Source: a virus
Length of the DNA: 36,906 nucleotides
Direction: 5' to 3' (one strand)
Virus record (IMG/VR): IMGVR_UViG_3300030019_000090
Span: 1-36,906 of that record
How positions within the stretch are numbered: position 1 is the first letter of the stretch; every line of letters starts with the position of its first letter. Positions 22,266 through 29,623 of the stretch are shown here, one piece after another. The notes beneath the pieces are model-generated. The model was not told the DNA's origin. It searched no databases and saw nothing but the letters and a program-made list of their open reading frames with translations. A program made the position numbers and the translations under genes.

Positions 22266-24182
22266 ATGAGCGAATTCATTCCGACCGCGGCACCCGACGT
22301 CTCGCCGGCTGGCGGGAAGGTGCTCGTCTATATCAACTCCAAGCGATTCGGCCGCGTGCCGATGTACGTCTCGCCGCTCCTCTCCCCGGAGGAAATCGCG
22401 CAGACGTTCAACGACCACATCGCGCCGCAACTGGCGCAGGAGACTGAGTCGAAGGCCAACGCGGCCGCGCTCGAGAACGCGAACATCCCGATCCCGGGAA
22501 CGAAGACGAGCATTCCTGGCGCCAACTTGATCGGCCTCGGGCATGGCCTCGATCGGTGGATCGTGCAGCCGGCGAAGCAACTCGCGAACTGGGCGACCGA
22601 CGACACGCAGGCGGAGACGCAGCGCCAGGCGCAGCAGCAAGCGGGCGAGCAGGCATTCGAGCGGCTCGCGTCGCAGTCGAGGGCGGCGAAGGTCGGTGAC
22701 TTTGCCGGACAGTTCCTGCCGGCCGCGACCGCGGGCATGGTCGTCCCGGCGCTCGCGCCGGAGTTCACGGCCGCGATGGCGACGCGCGCGCTGCCAGGTA
22801 TCGCCAACGCGATGGTGCAGGGTGGCGCGATCAACGCGATTCCGGATCCTGGCCCGCGCGGCTCGCGCGTGCAGAACGCGATCGAGGGCGCAGGATTCTC
22901 CGGTGCGTTCCAGGCGCCGTTCTCGATCGCCGGCGCGATCGGCGCCGGACCGCGCAACTATCTCACGCCGCCGCAACTGGCCGCGGTGCAACGGTCGGAG
23001 ACGCAGATCCCGGGCTACAACCCGACCCCGTATCAGCGCACCGGCAACCCGTCGCTGAGGATCGCCGAACGCTTCCAGGGGTTCATCCCGTTCTCCGCCG
23101 GGCAGATGGGCGAGCGCACCGCGGGCAACCAGGCCGCCATCTCCAAGAAGATCGCGTCGATCATTCCGGACATGCCGGCGGGGACGACATTCCCCACCGT
23201 TGAAGAACTGAAGAAGGCGCAGGATGCAACGGTCAGGGTGTTCCGCCAGGCGGAGGGATCCGGCGCGGAGGTCGTGCTGTCGCCGGAGGCAAAGGCCTCG
23301 CTGGCTCAGATCCGCGATGAGGCGATCAGCGCCAACACGCCGGACACCAACACGGTCCGCACATTGAACAAGTTCATCGGCGACGCGTCGGCGACGCTGC
23401 GGCCGGAGCTCGAGCAACTGGGGCCCGCGGCGCAGGCGGAAGCTCTCCGGCAACTCGGGGTGTCCGCATTCATGCCGGCCTCCCAGGCGGCGCGGCGCTC
23501 GAGCATCTGGTCAACCGGCGCCCCGATCAAGAGCGTGCAGTCCGTCCTCTCGGATCTGTCGCAATGGTCGAACAGCGGCGTGCATGAGGCGGGCAAGGCG
23601 AAGGCCGTGATCGAGGATTCTCTGACGCAGGCCCTCAACGGTGTCGAGCCGGGCCTGGGCGACGCGCACGCGGCCGCCAGGCGCGCCTACGGTGCGATCG
23701 AGGCCGTGCGTGCCGGCGTGGATCCGGCGACCGGTGTCGTCTCGATGCCGAAGCTCGCCCAGGAGCTCTCCGGCGGCCGGGACGTGTATGGGTTCGGGAG
23801 CTCGAGCAATCCGCTCCTCGAGGACATCGCCGACGTCACGCGCACCGTGCGCGGGATGCCGCAGCCGCCCCCGGAGAACAGCGCGACCGCGGGCAACCTG
23901 GCCGTCGGCAAGGCGCTCGGGCTCGCAGCGCAGGCCGCCGGTGGTGCCGGTGCCGTGCTTGGGATGCATGCCGCCGGCGTTCCGGTCGGCAGCTACGCGT
24001 TGAATGGGCTGCTCGCGACGATGCCCTTCCTGGCCGCGAACTATGGGACGAAGGCCTACCTGTCGCCGACGATGAGCCGGTGGGCGTCGCAGGGTTTCCC
24101 GACGCTGCAGGAAATTATGGAGCAGGCAGCGCCGACGGTGGGCGCCGGCGTGCAAGGCTTGAGTGCTGGCGTGACGCAATGA
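22266..24182 (+). CDS. Large ejection protein candidate (638 aa), P22 gp16-like position
   Basis: This is the last and largest protein of the ejection block. ATG 22266 comes 1 base after the preceding stop. Residues 45-160 are helical and charged. A hydrophobic region follows (FLPAATAGMVVPALAPEFTA) and another lies near the C terminus (GLAAQAAGGAGAVLGMHAAG, then NGLLATMPFLAANYG). Such hydrophobic helices fit a protein that crosses the host envelope. The C-terminal 68 bases overlap an opposite-strand membrane-protein frame. Confidence 0.66.
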   Translation: MSEFIPTAAPDVSPAGGKVLVYINSKRFGRVPMYVSPLLSPEEIAQTFNDHIAPQLAQETESKANAAALENANIPIPGTKTSIPGANLIGLGHGLDRWIVQPAKQLANWATDDTQAETQRQAQQQAGEQAFERLASQSRAAKVGDFAGQFLPAATAGMVVPALAPEFTAAMATRALPGIANAMVQGGAINAIPDPGPRGSRVQNAIEGAGFSGAFQAPFSIAGAIGAGPRNYLTPPQLAAVQRSETQIPGYNPTPYQRTGNPSLRIAERFQGFIPFSAGQMGERTAGNQAAISKKIASIIPDMPAGTTFPTVEELKKAQDATVRVFRQAEGSGAEVVLSPEAKASLAQIRDEAISANTPDTNTVRTLNKFIGDASATLRPELEQLGPAAQAEALRQLGVSAFMPASQAARRSSIWSTGAPIKSVQSVLSDLSQWSNSGVHEAGKAKAVIEDSLTQALNGVEPGLGDAHAAARRAYGAIEAVRAGVDPATGVVSMPKLAQELSGGRDVYGFGSSSNPLLEDIADVTRTVRGMPQPPPENSATAGNLAVGKALGLAAQAAGGAGAVLGMHAAGVPVGSYALNGLLATMPFLAANYGTKAYLSPTMSRWASQGFPTLQEIMEQAAPTVGAGVQGLSAGVTQ

Positions 24183-24327
24183 TGCCGATGAGACGGCACG
24201 ACCAGTAGAGGGCGAACCAGTACAGGACGAGGGCGATCGGGAGTGGAAATCCGGCGTCCATTAAAACGAACGCGAACGGGAAGAACGCGATGATCGAGAA
24301 GGCGAAGAGGATGAGCAGGATCACCAT
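24115..24327 (-). CDS. Small two-helix membrane protein on the opposite strand (70 aa)
   Basis: A leftward frame fills the only sizeable gap (24183-24345) in the rightward structural block. It encodes two strong hydrophobic helices (MVILLILFAFSIIAFFPFAF and ALVLYWFALYWSCRLIGIIA) and a basic tail. Within the gap its codons mostly end in G or C, as in the real genes, which argues against chance. It lacks a clear ribosome site, so its expression is uncertain. It could be a holin-like or anti-holin-like protein, or it may not be expressed. Confidence 0.45.
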   Translation of the reverse strand: MVILLILFAFSIIAFFPFAFVLMDAGFPLPIALVLYWFALYWSCRLIGIIASRQHSSLARRRPPSALPAP

Positions 24328-24345
24328 GCGCGAAAGGTTAGCACA

Positions 24346-25650
24346 ATGACGACACCGGTTGCTTTCCCCGTCTTCCGCGCGTTCGATCATTCGACCGGCG
24401 CGCCGCTCGCGGGCGGCCTCGTCAACTTCTACATCGCCGGCACGTCGACGCGGCAGACGGTCTATGCGGATCCGGGCCTCACCGTTCCGCTGTCGAATCC
24501 GGTCGTGCTCGATGCTAATGGCGAGGCGCTGATCTTCGCCTCGAGTGCCCTCTACAAGGTAGTGCTCACCGATTCGGTCGGCGCTATCCAATGGACTGCC
24601 GACAATCTCACGCTCAACGGCACGACAGGCGCGACGGCCTCTCTGTCGGGCCACAACTATCTGATGAACGGCGACTTCAGCACCTGGCAGGCCGGCACGA
24701 TCGCCGGAGGTGCGGCATCGCTACTGCTCCCCGCGGATGGATGGGCATTGCGGATCGCGAACGGGCCGGGCGCTGTTGGCGATTTCACGATCACCAAACA
24801 GAACGCGAGCCCGCATCCTGGCGCGTTCAATTGCGTCCGCTTACAGCGTAATGCGGCGTCGACGGCGCAGTTGAACCTGTACCTGACGCAGAATATCGAG
24901 TCGCTCGACGCGGTCGGATTCTGTGGCAACTACATCGTGCTGAGCTTCTGGGCGCGCTCCGGCGCGAACAACACCGCGCAACTGGGCGCTCCGCAGGTCT
25001 ATGGTGGAACGGGGACCGACGAGTCGTGGCAGACGGCCGGCTCGATCACCGGGCAGTCGACGCTGATCGCGGGCAGCGCGTTGCCGGTGCTCACCAATGC
25101 CTGGCAGCAGTTCTTCGCCGTGGCATCCGCACCGGTGCCGCAGGGTGTAACGGAGGCGACGTGCGTGATAAACATCGGCGGCTACTCCGCGTCCGCGGCC
25201 GGCGCGAATGACTACGTCGACATCACCGACGTCCAGCTTGAGACGGGCGTCCTGGCAACGGCATTCGATCGGCGCACGATTGATGAGTGCATTCGCCGCG
25301 CGCAGCGCCGTTACTACAAGACGTTCCCGCAGGCGACGACGCCGGTACAGAACGCTGGCGTCACCGGTGCCTATCGCTTCAACCAGGTCGTCGGCGCCGC
25401 AGTCGCCGCGCAGATCACGGCGCAATTGCCTTGTCCCTCCTGGATGCGCCAGGGCTCCGTGGGTCCATTCACTCTGTACAATCCGTCGGCCGCGAACGCA
25501 CAGATCCGCAACGTCACCGTCGCCGCGGACACGACGCTCGCGGCAGGTGCTGACGACGGGAGTGCACAATTCGTCAGTTTCACGACCGCGGCCGGCAGCG
25601 CAGCCGGAAATCAGAACGCGGTCCACTACACGATCGACCACCGATTCTAA
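24346..25650 (+). CDS. Tail fibre / receptor-binding protein (434 aa)
   Basis: The N-terminal 85 residues (PLAGGLVNFYIAGTSTRQTV, then YADPGLTVPLSNPVVLDANG, SALYKVVLTDSVGAIQW) form the phage-attachment domain seen in many podovirus tail fibres and spikes. A jelly-roll-like part follows from about 105 to 290 (NYLMNGDFSTWQAGT, and later DYVDITDVQLETGVLATAFD), typical of carbohydrate-binding modules. The C-terminal part is a further beta domain. AAAGG lies 8 bases before the ATG. It is placed like the P22 tailspike, after the ejection genes, and should bind the host surface. Confidence 0.82.
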   Translation: MTTPVAFPVFRAFDHSTGAPLAGGLVNFYIAGTSTRQTVYADPGLTVPLSNPVVLDANGEALIFASSALYKVVLTDSVGAIQWTADNLTLNGTTGATASLSGHNYLMNGDFSTWQAGTIAGGAASLLLPADGWALRIANGPGAVGDFTITKQNASPHPGAFNCVRLQRNAASTAQLNLYLTQNIESLDAVGFCGNYIVLSFWARSGANNTAQLGAPQVYGGTGTDESWQTAGSITGQSTLIAGSALPVLTNAWQQFFAVASAPVPQGVTEATCVINIGGYSASAAGANDYVDITDVQLETGVLATAFDRRTIDECIRRAQRRYYKTFPQATTPVQNAGVTGAYRFNQVVGAAVAAQITAQLPCPSWMRQGSVGPFTLYNPSAANAQIRNVTVAADTTLAAGADDGSAQFVSFTTAAGSAAGNQNAVHYTIDHRF

Positions 25651-25660
25651 GAGGATCCAC

Positions 25661-25822
25661 ATGGCGACGCTTTCCGATCTTTACGACATGGGCGCAATGA
25701 GTGATGTCCCCTCCGGCCAAACGCAAAAAGACTACAAGGACTATGTCCTTGCCTGCCAGGAATCCGGCAAGAAGCCCCTCACCTTCGACGCATGGATCGC
25801 GGCCGGCAAGCCGAAAGGGTAA
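25661..25822 (+). CDS. Small hypothetical protein (53 aa)
   Basis: The gene starts 10 bases after the fibre stop, with GAGGAT as a modest ribosome site. The protein is soluble-looking and ends with KDYKDYVLACQESGKKPLTF and DAWIAAGKPKG. Similar short proteins with a YVLACQESGKKPL-type motif follow tail genes in other phages as I remember them, without known function. It is well embedded between fibre and lysis genes. Confidence 0.62.
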   Translation: MATLSDLYDMGAMSDVPSGQTQKDYKDYVLACQESGKKPLTFDAWIAAGKPKG

Positions 25823-25826
25823 GGAT

Positions 25827-26132
25827 GTGAACGATGTCTCTGCTCTCGAGCGCCGGCGGATGAATACCAAGGGCCTGTGGGTCCATTGGATCGGCGACCT
25901 CGTCTCGCTGGTTGTGATGGTGATCGCGCTCGCGGTCAACTGGGGAAAGATCGATGCGCGTCTGACGAGTGTCGAGCGCGTGCAGACGGAGCAGCAGACG
26001 CAGGCGCAGAACGATCGGAAGGAGCTCAAGGCCGACATGCAGCGCGAGTTCGGTACGCTCACCGATGCGATTCGATCGCTCGATACTAAGCTCACCGCGA
26101 TCCTCATGGCGGCACCAGGAGCGCGGCGATGA
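25827..26132 (+). CDS. Membrane-anchored coiled-coil protein (101 aa), lysis cassette
   Basis: The likely start is GTG 25827, 4 bases after the previous stop, with AAAGGG upstream. ATG 25860 is an alternative. Residues 19-38 (WVHWIGDLVSLVVMVIALAV) form one membrane helix. The rest is a charged coiled coil (SVERVQTEQQTQAQNDRKEL and onward). This resembles XhlA-type or accessory holin proteins next to endolysins. It overlaps the endolysin start by 4 bases. Confidence 0.62.
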   Translation: MNDVSALERRRMNTKGLWVHWIGDLVSLVVMVIALAVNWGKIDARLTSVERVQTEQQTQAQNDRKELKADMQREFGTLTDAIRSLDTKLTAILMAAPGARR

Positions 26133-26515
26133 TCACGCGGGACGATTATTTCAAAGGTCGGGATCTTACCTATGACAACGACTATACCGACGCGATCGAA
26201 CAGAATTCGATCGTCACGATCCGCGCCGCGAATCAGTTGCTGATCGCCTTCGGCCAGGACCGCGGCGTCAATAGCGGATGGCGGCCGCCGGCGATCAATG
26301 CGCTAACGGCACACGCCTCGCCGACGTCGCTACACATGACGGGGCAGGCGATCGACATCGAAGACGAGACGGGCGAGCTCGACGCCTGGTGCATGGCGCA
26401 CCAGAAGGTGCTCGAGGCGCTCGGCCTCTGGCTCGAGCATCCGGTCGACACGCCGCGGTGGTGCCACGTCCAGACGATCGCGCCGCATAGCGGCAACCGT
26501 GTGTTCTACGCGTGA
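26129..26515 (+). CDS. Endolysin, peptidase M15 family
   Basis: The 128-residue protein has the zinc peptidase signature. SGWRPP is at 49-54. SLHMTGQAIDI follows, where H69 and D76 match the HxxGxAxD motif. WCHVQ comes near the end and contributes the third ligand H113. The family includes D-alanyl-D-alanine carboxypeptidases and phage L-alanyl-D-glutamate peptidases that cut the peptide part of the cell wall. There is no signal peptide, so release should depend on a holin, and membrane-protein genes follow at once. Confidence 0.85.
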   Translation: MITRDDYFKGRDLTYDNDYTDAIEQNSIVTIRAANQLLIAFGQDRGVNSGWRPPAINALTAHASPTSLHMTGQAIDIEDETGELDAWCMAHQKVLEALGLWLEHPVDTPRWCHVQTIAPHSGNRVFYA

Positions 26516-26874
26516 TGGGCTGGCTGCGTGAAGCGATCAGCGACGATTGCGGAATGGCCGACATGGCATACATCGTTATCGGAAGCCTGGCCGTCTCTGC
26601 CATCTTCGCGCTCGCGTTCATCTTCGGCATGTCGGCGATCGATTACCACAACTGCACGCCGACGTTGACCATCAGCACCGGCGACACAGACTCGAGGCAT
26701 GTCGTGCCATGTCGATTCGATCCGCTCCCGGTGGGTCAGGCGGCGGGATTGATCTTCGGCGCATTCGGTGCTCTCATTGGCGCGCTCGCCGGCTATATGG
26801 CAGCGACCAGGAGACAGGCGAGGACGACATCCTCGAGCGCGACCGTCACCGCAACATCTACCAAGGAGAGCTAA
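26515..26874 (+). CDS. Holin candidate with two membrane helices (119 aa)
   Basis: The start overlaps the endolysin stop (TGATG). GTG 26512 just upstream is also possible. Two hydrophobic segments are clear: AYIVIGSLAVSAIFALAFIF (about 18-40) and AGLIFGAFGALIGALAGYMA (about 75-98). The stretch between them has two cysteines and looks exported. The tail is threonine- and serine-rich. Position directly after the endolysin makes it a good holin candidate, though the next gene is also possible. Confidence 0.62.
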   Translation: MGWLREAISDDCGMADMAYIVIGSLAVSAIFALAFIFGMSAIDYHNCTPTLTISTGDTDSRHVVPCRFDPLPVGQAAGLIFGAFGALIGALAGYMAATRRQARTTSSSATVTATSTKES

Positions 26875-27059
26875 TGTTAAGCCTGCTGATTTTCGTCGTC
26901 GTCGTGGGCCTGCTGGTATGGCTTGTTTCGCTGCTGCCAATTCCGGCACCGTTCAACCAGATTGTGATGGTGCTCGGCATCATCATCGTCGTCATCTCCT
27001 GTCTGCAATTCCTGTTCGGTATCGACCTGCTCGGTCATGTTCGCGGGAGCTTGAAATGA
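26874..27059 (+). CDS. Small two-helix membrane protein, holin or antiholin candidate (61 aa)
   Basis: The gene follows an AAGGAGAG ribosome site and overlaps the previous stop by one base. Nearly the whole protein is hydrophobic: SLLIFVVVVGLLVWLVSLLP (helix 1) and IVMVLGIIIVVISCLQFLFG (helix 2). It ends with a short basic tail. Similar small proteins with an LPIPAPFNQIV-type linker are common in proteobacterial phages and prophages. It may be the holin itself or a partner. Confidence 0.62.
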   Translation: MLSLLIFVVVVGLLVWLVSLLPIPAPFNQIVMVLGIIIVVISCLQFLFGIDLLGHVRGSLK

Positions 27060-27460
27060 AACTATTCCTCTTCGTCGCATCATTCGTCTTCGGCGCGCTG
27101 CTCATGCTGCTCTCCGCCAACGCTCACGCCGCGCATCTGCTTTCCGATCCGCTCGGCAACAATCCGCAGGCGCAACCGCCGACCCATTGCGAAATCACGC
27201 TCGACGCTGCTGCGCCCGTGCTCGTGCCGGTGACGCCGGGCAACACCGTGCCGCCTCCGAACAACACGCCTGCGGGCACCATCGTGTGTTATTACGATCT
27301 CGTCGGGATCACGGCGGGCGCGCACGCAGGCAAGGCGCGATCTGCGTGGGTTGATCCGACGGGAACATTCGCGACGGCATTTTCCGGTTTTAGTAACACG
27401 GCAAATTTTACTGTGCCGGGAGCGGGACCGGCTCCGACGATCATTCGCCTCGTGCCGTAA
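27056..27460 (+). CDS. Secreted protein with signal peptide (134 aa)
   Basis: The N terminus (MKLFLFVASFVFGALLMLLS then ANAHA) is a classical signal peptide with a likely cut after AHA, near residue 25. The mature part has two cysteines (HCEITLD and IVCYYDL) that could form a disulfide. A proline-rich loop and beta-rich pattern resemble a small immunoglobulin- or FN3-like domain. It is exported to the periplasm. Between holin candidates and spanins it might modify the envelope or exclude other phages, but nothing in the sequence proves this. Confidence 0.65.
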   Translation: MKLFLFVASFVFGALLMLLSANAHAAHLLSDPLGNNPQAQPPTHCEITLDAAAPVLVPVTPGNTVPPPNNTPAGTIVCYYDLVGITAGAHAGKARSAWVDPTGTFATAFSGFSNTANFTVPGAGPAPTIIRLVP

Positions 27461-27532
27461 TTCCAAAGCCGGGATGTCGCCCGCTCGAGATCAAGATCCC
27501 GCCGCCGCGCCTGCACCCGCTGCGAGTCATCG

Positions 27533-28102
27533 ATGACTAATCTGATCCCCTGGTGGATGAAGCTGATCGCGGCCGCGGCGCTCGCGATCGCGATCGGCGT
27601 CGCGGTGCATCGCGTGCTCGAGCATTTCCGCCAGGAGGGGCGCGACGAGATCCAGGCAAAGTGGGACGCGGATAATGCGAAGCGGCTGAAGATGACCGGC
27701 GTCGTGCTCGAGGCGCAGGCGAAGACGAACAAGGAGAATGATGATGCAGCAGACCGTCGCAAAGCGAACCTGGCTCGAGATTTTTCTGCTCTGGAGGTAC
27801 GAGCTCGTAGCGGTTCTGGTGGCACTTGTACTCGTTCCGCTGCTTCTGCTCGGCTGCTCGACGACACCGTCAGGGCCGCCAATGCCGACCGGCCAGAAGC
27901 TGCCCCCGCTGACGGCGGAGGAAAAGCGAGTCCCGATTCCGTTCCCGTCGCCGCCGTCACCTACGACCTCATCGACGACGACACCTGGAAAGTGAAAGCC
28001 GGCGCCGCGTATCGCGACGCGTTCGACCTGTGGCTCGCGTGCCGTAAGCGCGAGGACAACGACCGCAACACTATCGATCGACTCACCGGAGGAGCACCAT
28101 GA
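27533..28102 (+). CDS. Rz-like inner-membrane spanin (189 aa)
   Basis: Residues 7-26 (WWMKLIAAAALAIAIGVAVH) are a membrane helix. A long charged helical region follows (FRQEGRDEIQAKWDADNAKR and onward), as in Rz proteins. A second, lipoprotein-coding frame lies inside the gene, which is the typical Rz/Rz1 arrangement. With its partner it should bridge the periplasm and fuse inner and outer membranes in the last step of lysis. The gene overlaps the next small gene by 4 bases. Confidence 0.78.
   Translation: MTNLIPWWMKLIAAAALAIAIGVAVHRVLEHFRQEGRDEIQAKWDADNAKRLKMTGVVLEAQAKTNKENDDAADRRKANLARDFSALEVRARSGSGGTCTRSAASARLLDDTVRAANADRPEAAPADGGGKASPDSVPVAAVTYDLIDDDTWKVKAGAAYRDAFDLWLACRKREDNDRNTIDRLTGGAP
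27744..27995 (+). CDS. Rz1-like outer-membrane lipoprotein spanin, embedded frame (83 aa)
   Basis: This gene is wholly inside the i-spanin gene in the +1 frame. ATG 27744 stands 7 bases after AAGGAG, which favours it over ATG 27738 and 27741. A hydrophobic helix ends in a lipobox, LLLLGC, with Cys38 as the lipidation site. The remainder is proline-rich (SGPPMPTGQKLPPL and later PIPFPSPPSP), as in Rz1. The leader before the lipobox is long for a signal peptide (37 residues). It should sit in the outer membrane and bind the Rz-like protein. Confidence 0.78.
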   Translation: MQQTVAKRTWLEIFLLWRYELVAVLVALVLVPLLLLGCSTTPSGPPMPTGQKLPPLTAEEKRVPIPFPSPPSPTTSSTTTPGK

Positions 28103-28215
28103 ATGGAGAGAACGTACAGAAGGCGCTCGACTGGGCGAAGGCGCACGGCAAGGTGACGGCGGTCGTGATCGCGATCGTCGCCGGCATCATCATCGGGGCG
28201 TGGCTCGCGCATTGA
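28099..28215 (+). CDS. Tiny membrane protein after the spanins (38 aa)
   Basis: ATG 28099 overlaps the spanin stop (ATGA), with a GGAGGAG ribosome site. The 38 residues comprise a short amphipathic helix (VQKALDWAKAHGK) and one membrane helix (VTAVVIAIVAGIIIGAWLAH). It ends 1 base before the next gene. Small single-helix proteins of this kind are frequent in phage lysis regions. Function unknown. Confidence 0.6.
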   Translation: MNGENVQKALDWAKAHGKVTAVVIAIVAGIIIGAWLAH

Positions 28216-28216
28216 C

Positions 28217-28843
28217 ATGCCGACGCTGTCTGACATCTGGGGATTCCTTACGGAGCCGGCATCGGAGGCGCCGCCGGATAGCATGCTGAACAGAATGTGG
28301 CGATCGTCGAGGCCAGGCGCGTCGATCCAGGATCGCAATGCGTTATCCGAAGACATCGGGATGGGATTCGCCGGCGGCGGAATTACGAAGGTTGTCGGCC
28401 CGACGATGAAGGCATTCCTGCAGGCCGCGGGGAAGATGACGGCGGGAATGTCGCCGGAGGAGATCAAGGCCGCGTATAAGGCCGTGCGCGCGGCGACGAT
28501 GAATCCGAACGCAGCAGGCACCTTCGATCCGGTCGCGCTGCGTACCGCGTATCCGCAGACCGGCACGCCGCGGATCGACGTCGACAAGGTGAAGGGACCG
28601 TATCTGGCGAAGAACCTTACCTCGGAGGAGCTCTCGATCCAGAAGGCGCGCAACGCGGCCCAGGCCGACATCGAGGCCGGACTCTACGAACCGATGTTCG
28701 ACGTCTCGCAGCGCGCGCACATCGATCCGGCGCAGTTCCCGGTGCAGGGTAATACGCTCACCGATGCGATGCCGAAGAAGCAGGCGACGATCGACAAGTA
28801 CAAGCAGATGCTCGACACGCCGGAGACGCGCGCGAACCTCTAG
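28217..28843 (+). CDS. Hypothetical virion or late protein, upstream part before an amber stop (208 aa)
   Basis: The 208-residue product stops at TAG 28841. The same frame stays open after the stop for another 259 codons with matching style, so the two parts are probably one protein in relatives. The sequence includes a glycine-rich hydrophobic patch (DIGMGFAGGGITKVVGPTM) and a helical region with KNLTSEELSIQKARNAAQAD, and ends PETRANL. I recognise no named family. Its place after lysis genes and before the convergent junction suggests a late accessory or virion role. Confidence 0.6.
   Translation: MPTLSDIWGFLTEPASEAPPDSMLNRMWRSSRPGASIQDRNALSEDIGMGFAGGGITKVVGPTMKAFLQAAGKMTAGMSPEEIKAAYKAVRAATMNPNAAGTFDPVALRTAYPQTGTPRIDVDKVKGPYLAKNLTSEELSIQKARNAAQADIEAGLYEPMFDVSQRAHIDPAQFPVQGNTLTDAMPKKQATIDKYKQMLDTPETRANL
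28841..28843 (+). other. In-frame amber codon interrupting a 468-residue frame
   Basis: TAG lies between GAACCTC and GCGGCCTAC. The frame upstream (ETRANL) and downstream (AAYERGSKDPGANDWYAMKQ) reads as continuous protein. TAG is also used as a normal stop elsewhere in the window (for example at 828-830, 9809-9811, 10869-10871), so it is not generally reassigned. A single base change (for example from TGG or CAG), readthrough, or a sequencing error could explain it. Confidence 0.75.
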
Positions 28844-28894
28844 GCGGCCTACGAGCGCGGCAGCAAGGATCCGGGCGCCAACGACTGGTATGCG

Positions 28895-29623
28895 ATGAAG
28901 CAGTTGTTCGATCGCTACGTCCAGGAGCTCGGGCCGCAGCAGGGTGCCGACGCGTTCCGCAACCAGTTCGCTAACGGCATGGCCGCGACGACTGGCGGCG
29001 CGGATCCGACCGCGAATCTGCTCATGTCGCACTACGGCAATTTTCTCAACCAGGCCGGCACGCCGATCCCGACCAATGCGTACAACATGCCGCATCCGGT
29101 CGGCGGCCGTTACGCAAGCGGCAACATGGGCATGTACGATCGCGCGATCGCCCAGGGGGGCGGATTGTCAGCGGCGGCGCAGCCGAAGAGGTTCAACTTC
29201 GCCGGCAATTTCATGGGGCACCCCGGCTCGACGATCGACGAGCAGATGATGAGCGCCTTCCCGCCGGATCCGAAGAGCCTGGTGCCGAACGCGAAGGGGG
29301 TCGTCAATCCGAAACCGTTCAACGCGCCGCCTGGCGATTCATACGGCATCGCGCAGGGTGTCGTCGACGACCTGGCGGCGCAGCGCGGTCTTCCTGGCCA
29401 GCAGTACCAGGACGTCGTGTGGCGCGGCCTCAAGGGCGGCGAGGGCAAGCCGATGATCCAGATCGTCAACGAGATGATCGAGCGCACCTCGAGGATTCTG
29501 AACCTGCCGAAGGAAGACGTGCTGCGCGGATTCATTCGCGCCAACATGCCGATGTTCAGCGTCGGCGGCGCCGGCGTCGGGCTATCGCAGATTATGGATC
29601 AATCGGACCAGAGTCAGCAGTAA
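28895..29623 (+). CDS. Hypothetical virion or late protein, downstream part after the amber codon (242 aa)
   Basis: This frame continues that of 28217-28843 and is open from 28844. ATG 28895 is the first internal start but has no well-spaced ribosome site, so separate translation is doubtful. The sequence has recognisable, conserved-looking blocks: QFANGMAATTGGADPTANLL, SHYGNFLNQAGTPIPTNAYN, and GIAQGVVDDLAAQRGLPGQQ. It ends with a hydrophobic glycine-rich tail (MFSVGGAGVGLSQIM) typical of proteins at the C termini of large phage polyproteins. Function is unknown. The last 32 bases overlap the convergent gene at 29592. Confidence 0.62.
   Translation: MKQLFDRYVQELGPQQGADAFRNQFANGMAATTGGADPTANLLMSHYGNFLNQAGTPIPTNAYNMPHPVGGRYASGNMGMYDRAIAQGGGLSAAAQPKRFNFAGNFMGHPGSTIDEQMMSAFPPDPKSLVPNAKGVVNPKPFNAPPGDSYGIAQGVVDDLAAQRGLPGQQYQDVVWRGLKGGEGKPMIQIVNEMIERTSRILNLPKEDVLRGFIRANMPMFSVGGAGVGLSQIMDQSDQSQQ

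Noticed and set aside
20573-22279. A 568-codon leftward frame across the 547-residue ejection protein gene
   Set aside because: The composition (leucine, arginine, histidine) is that of a mirror frame in GC-rich DNA. The opposite frame has sensible protein and a ribosome site.
27474-27536. A 20-codon frame just before the i-spanin gene, overlapping its start
   Set aside because: It lacks a ribosome site and is an alanine/proline string without further support, so I did not call a gene.
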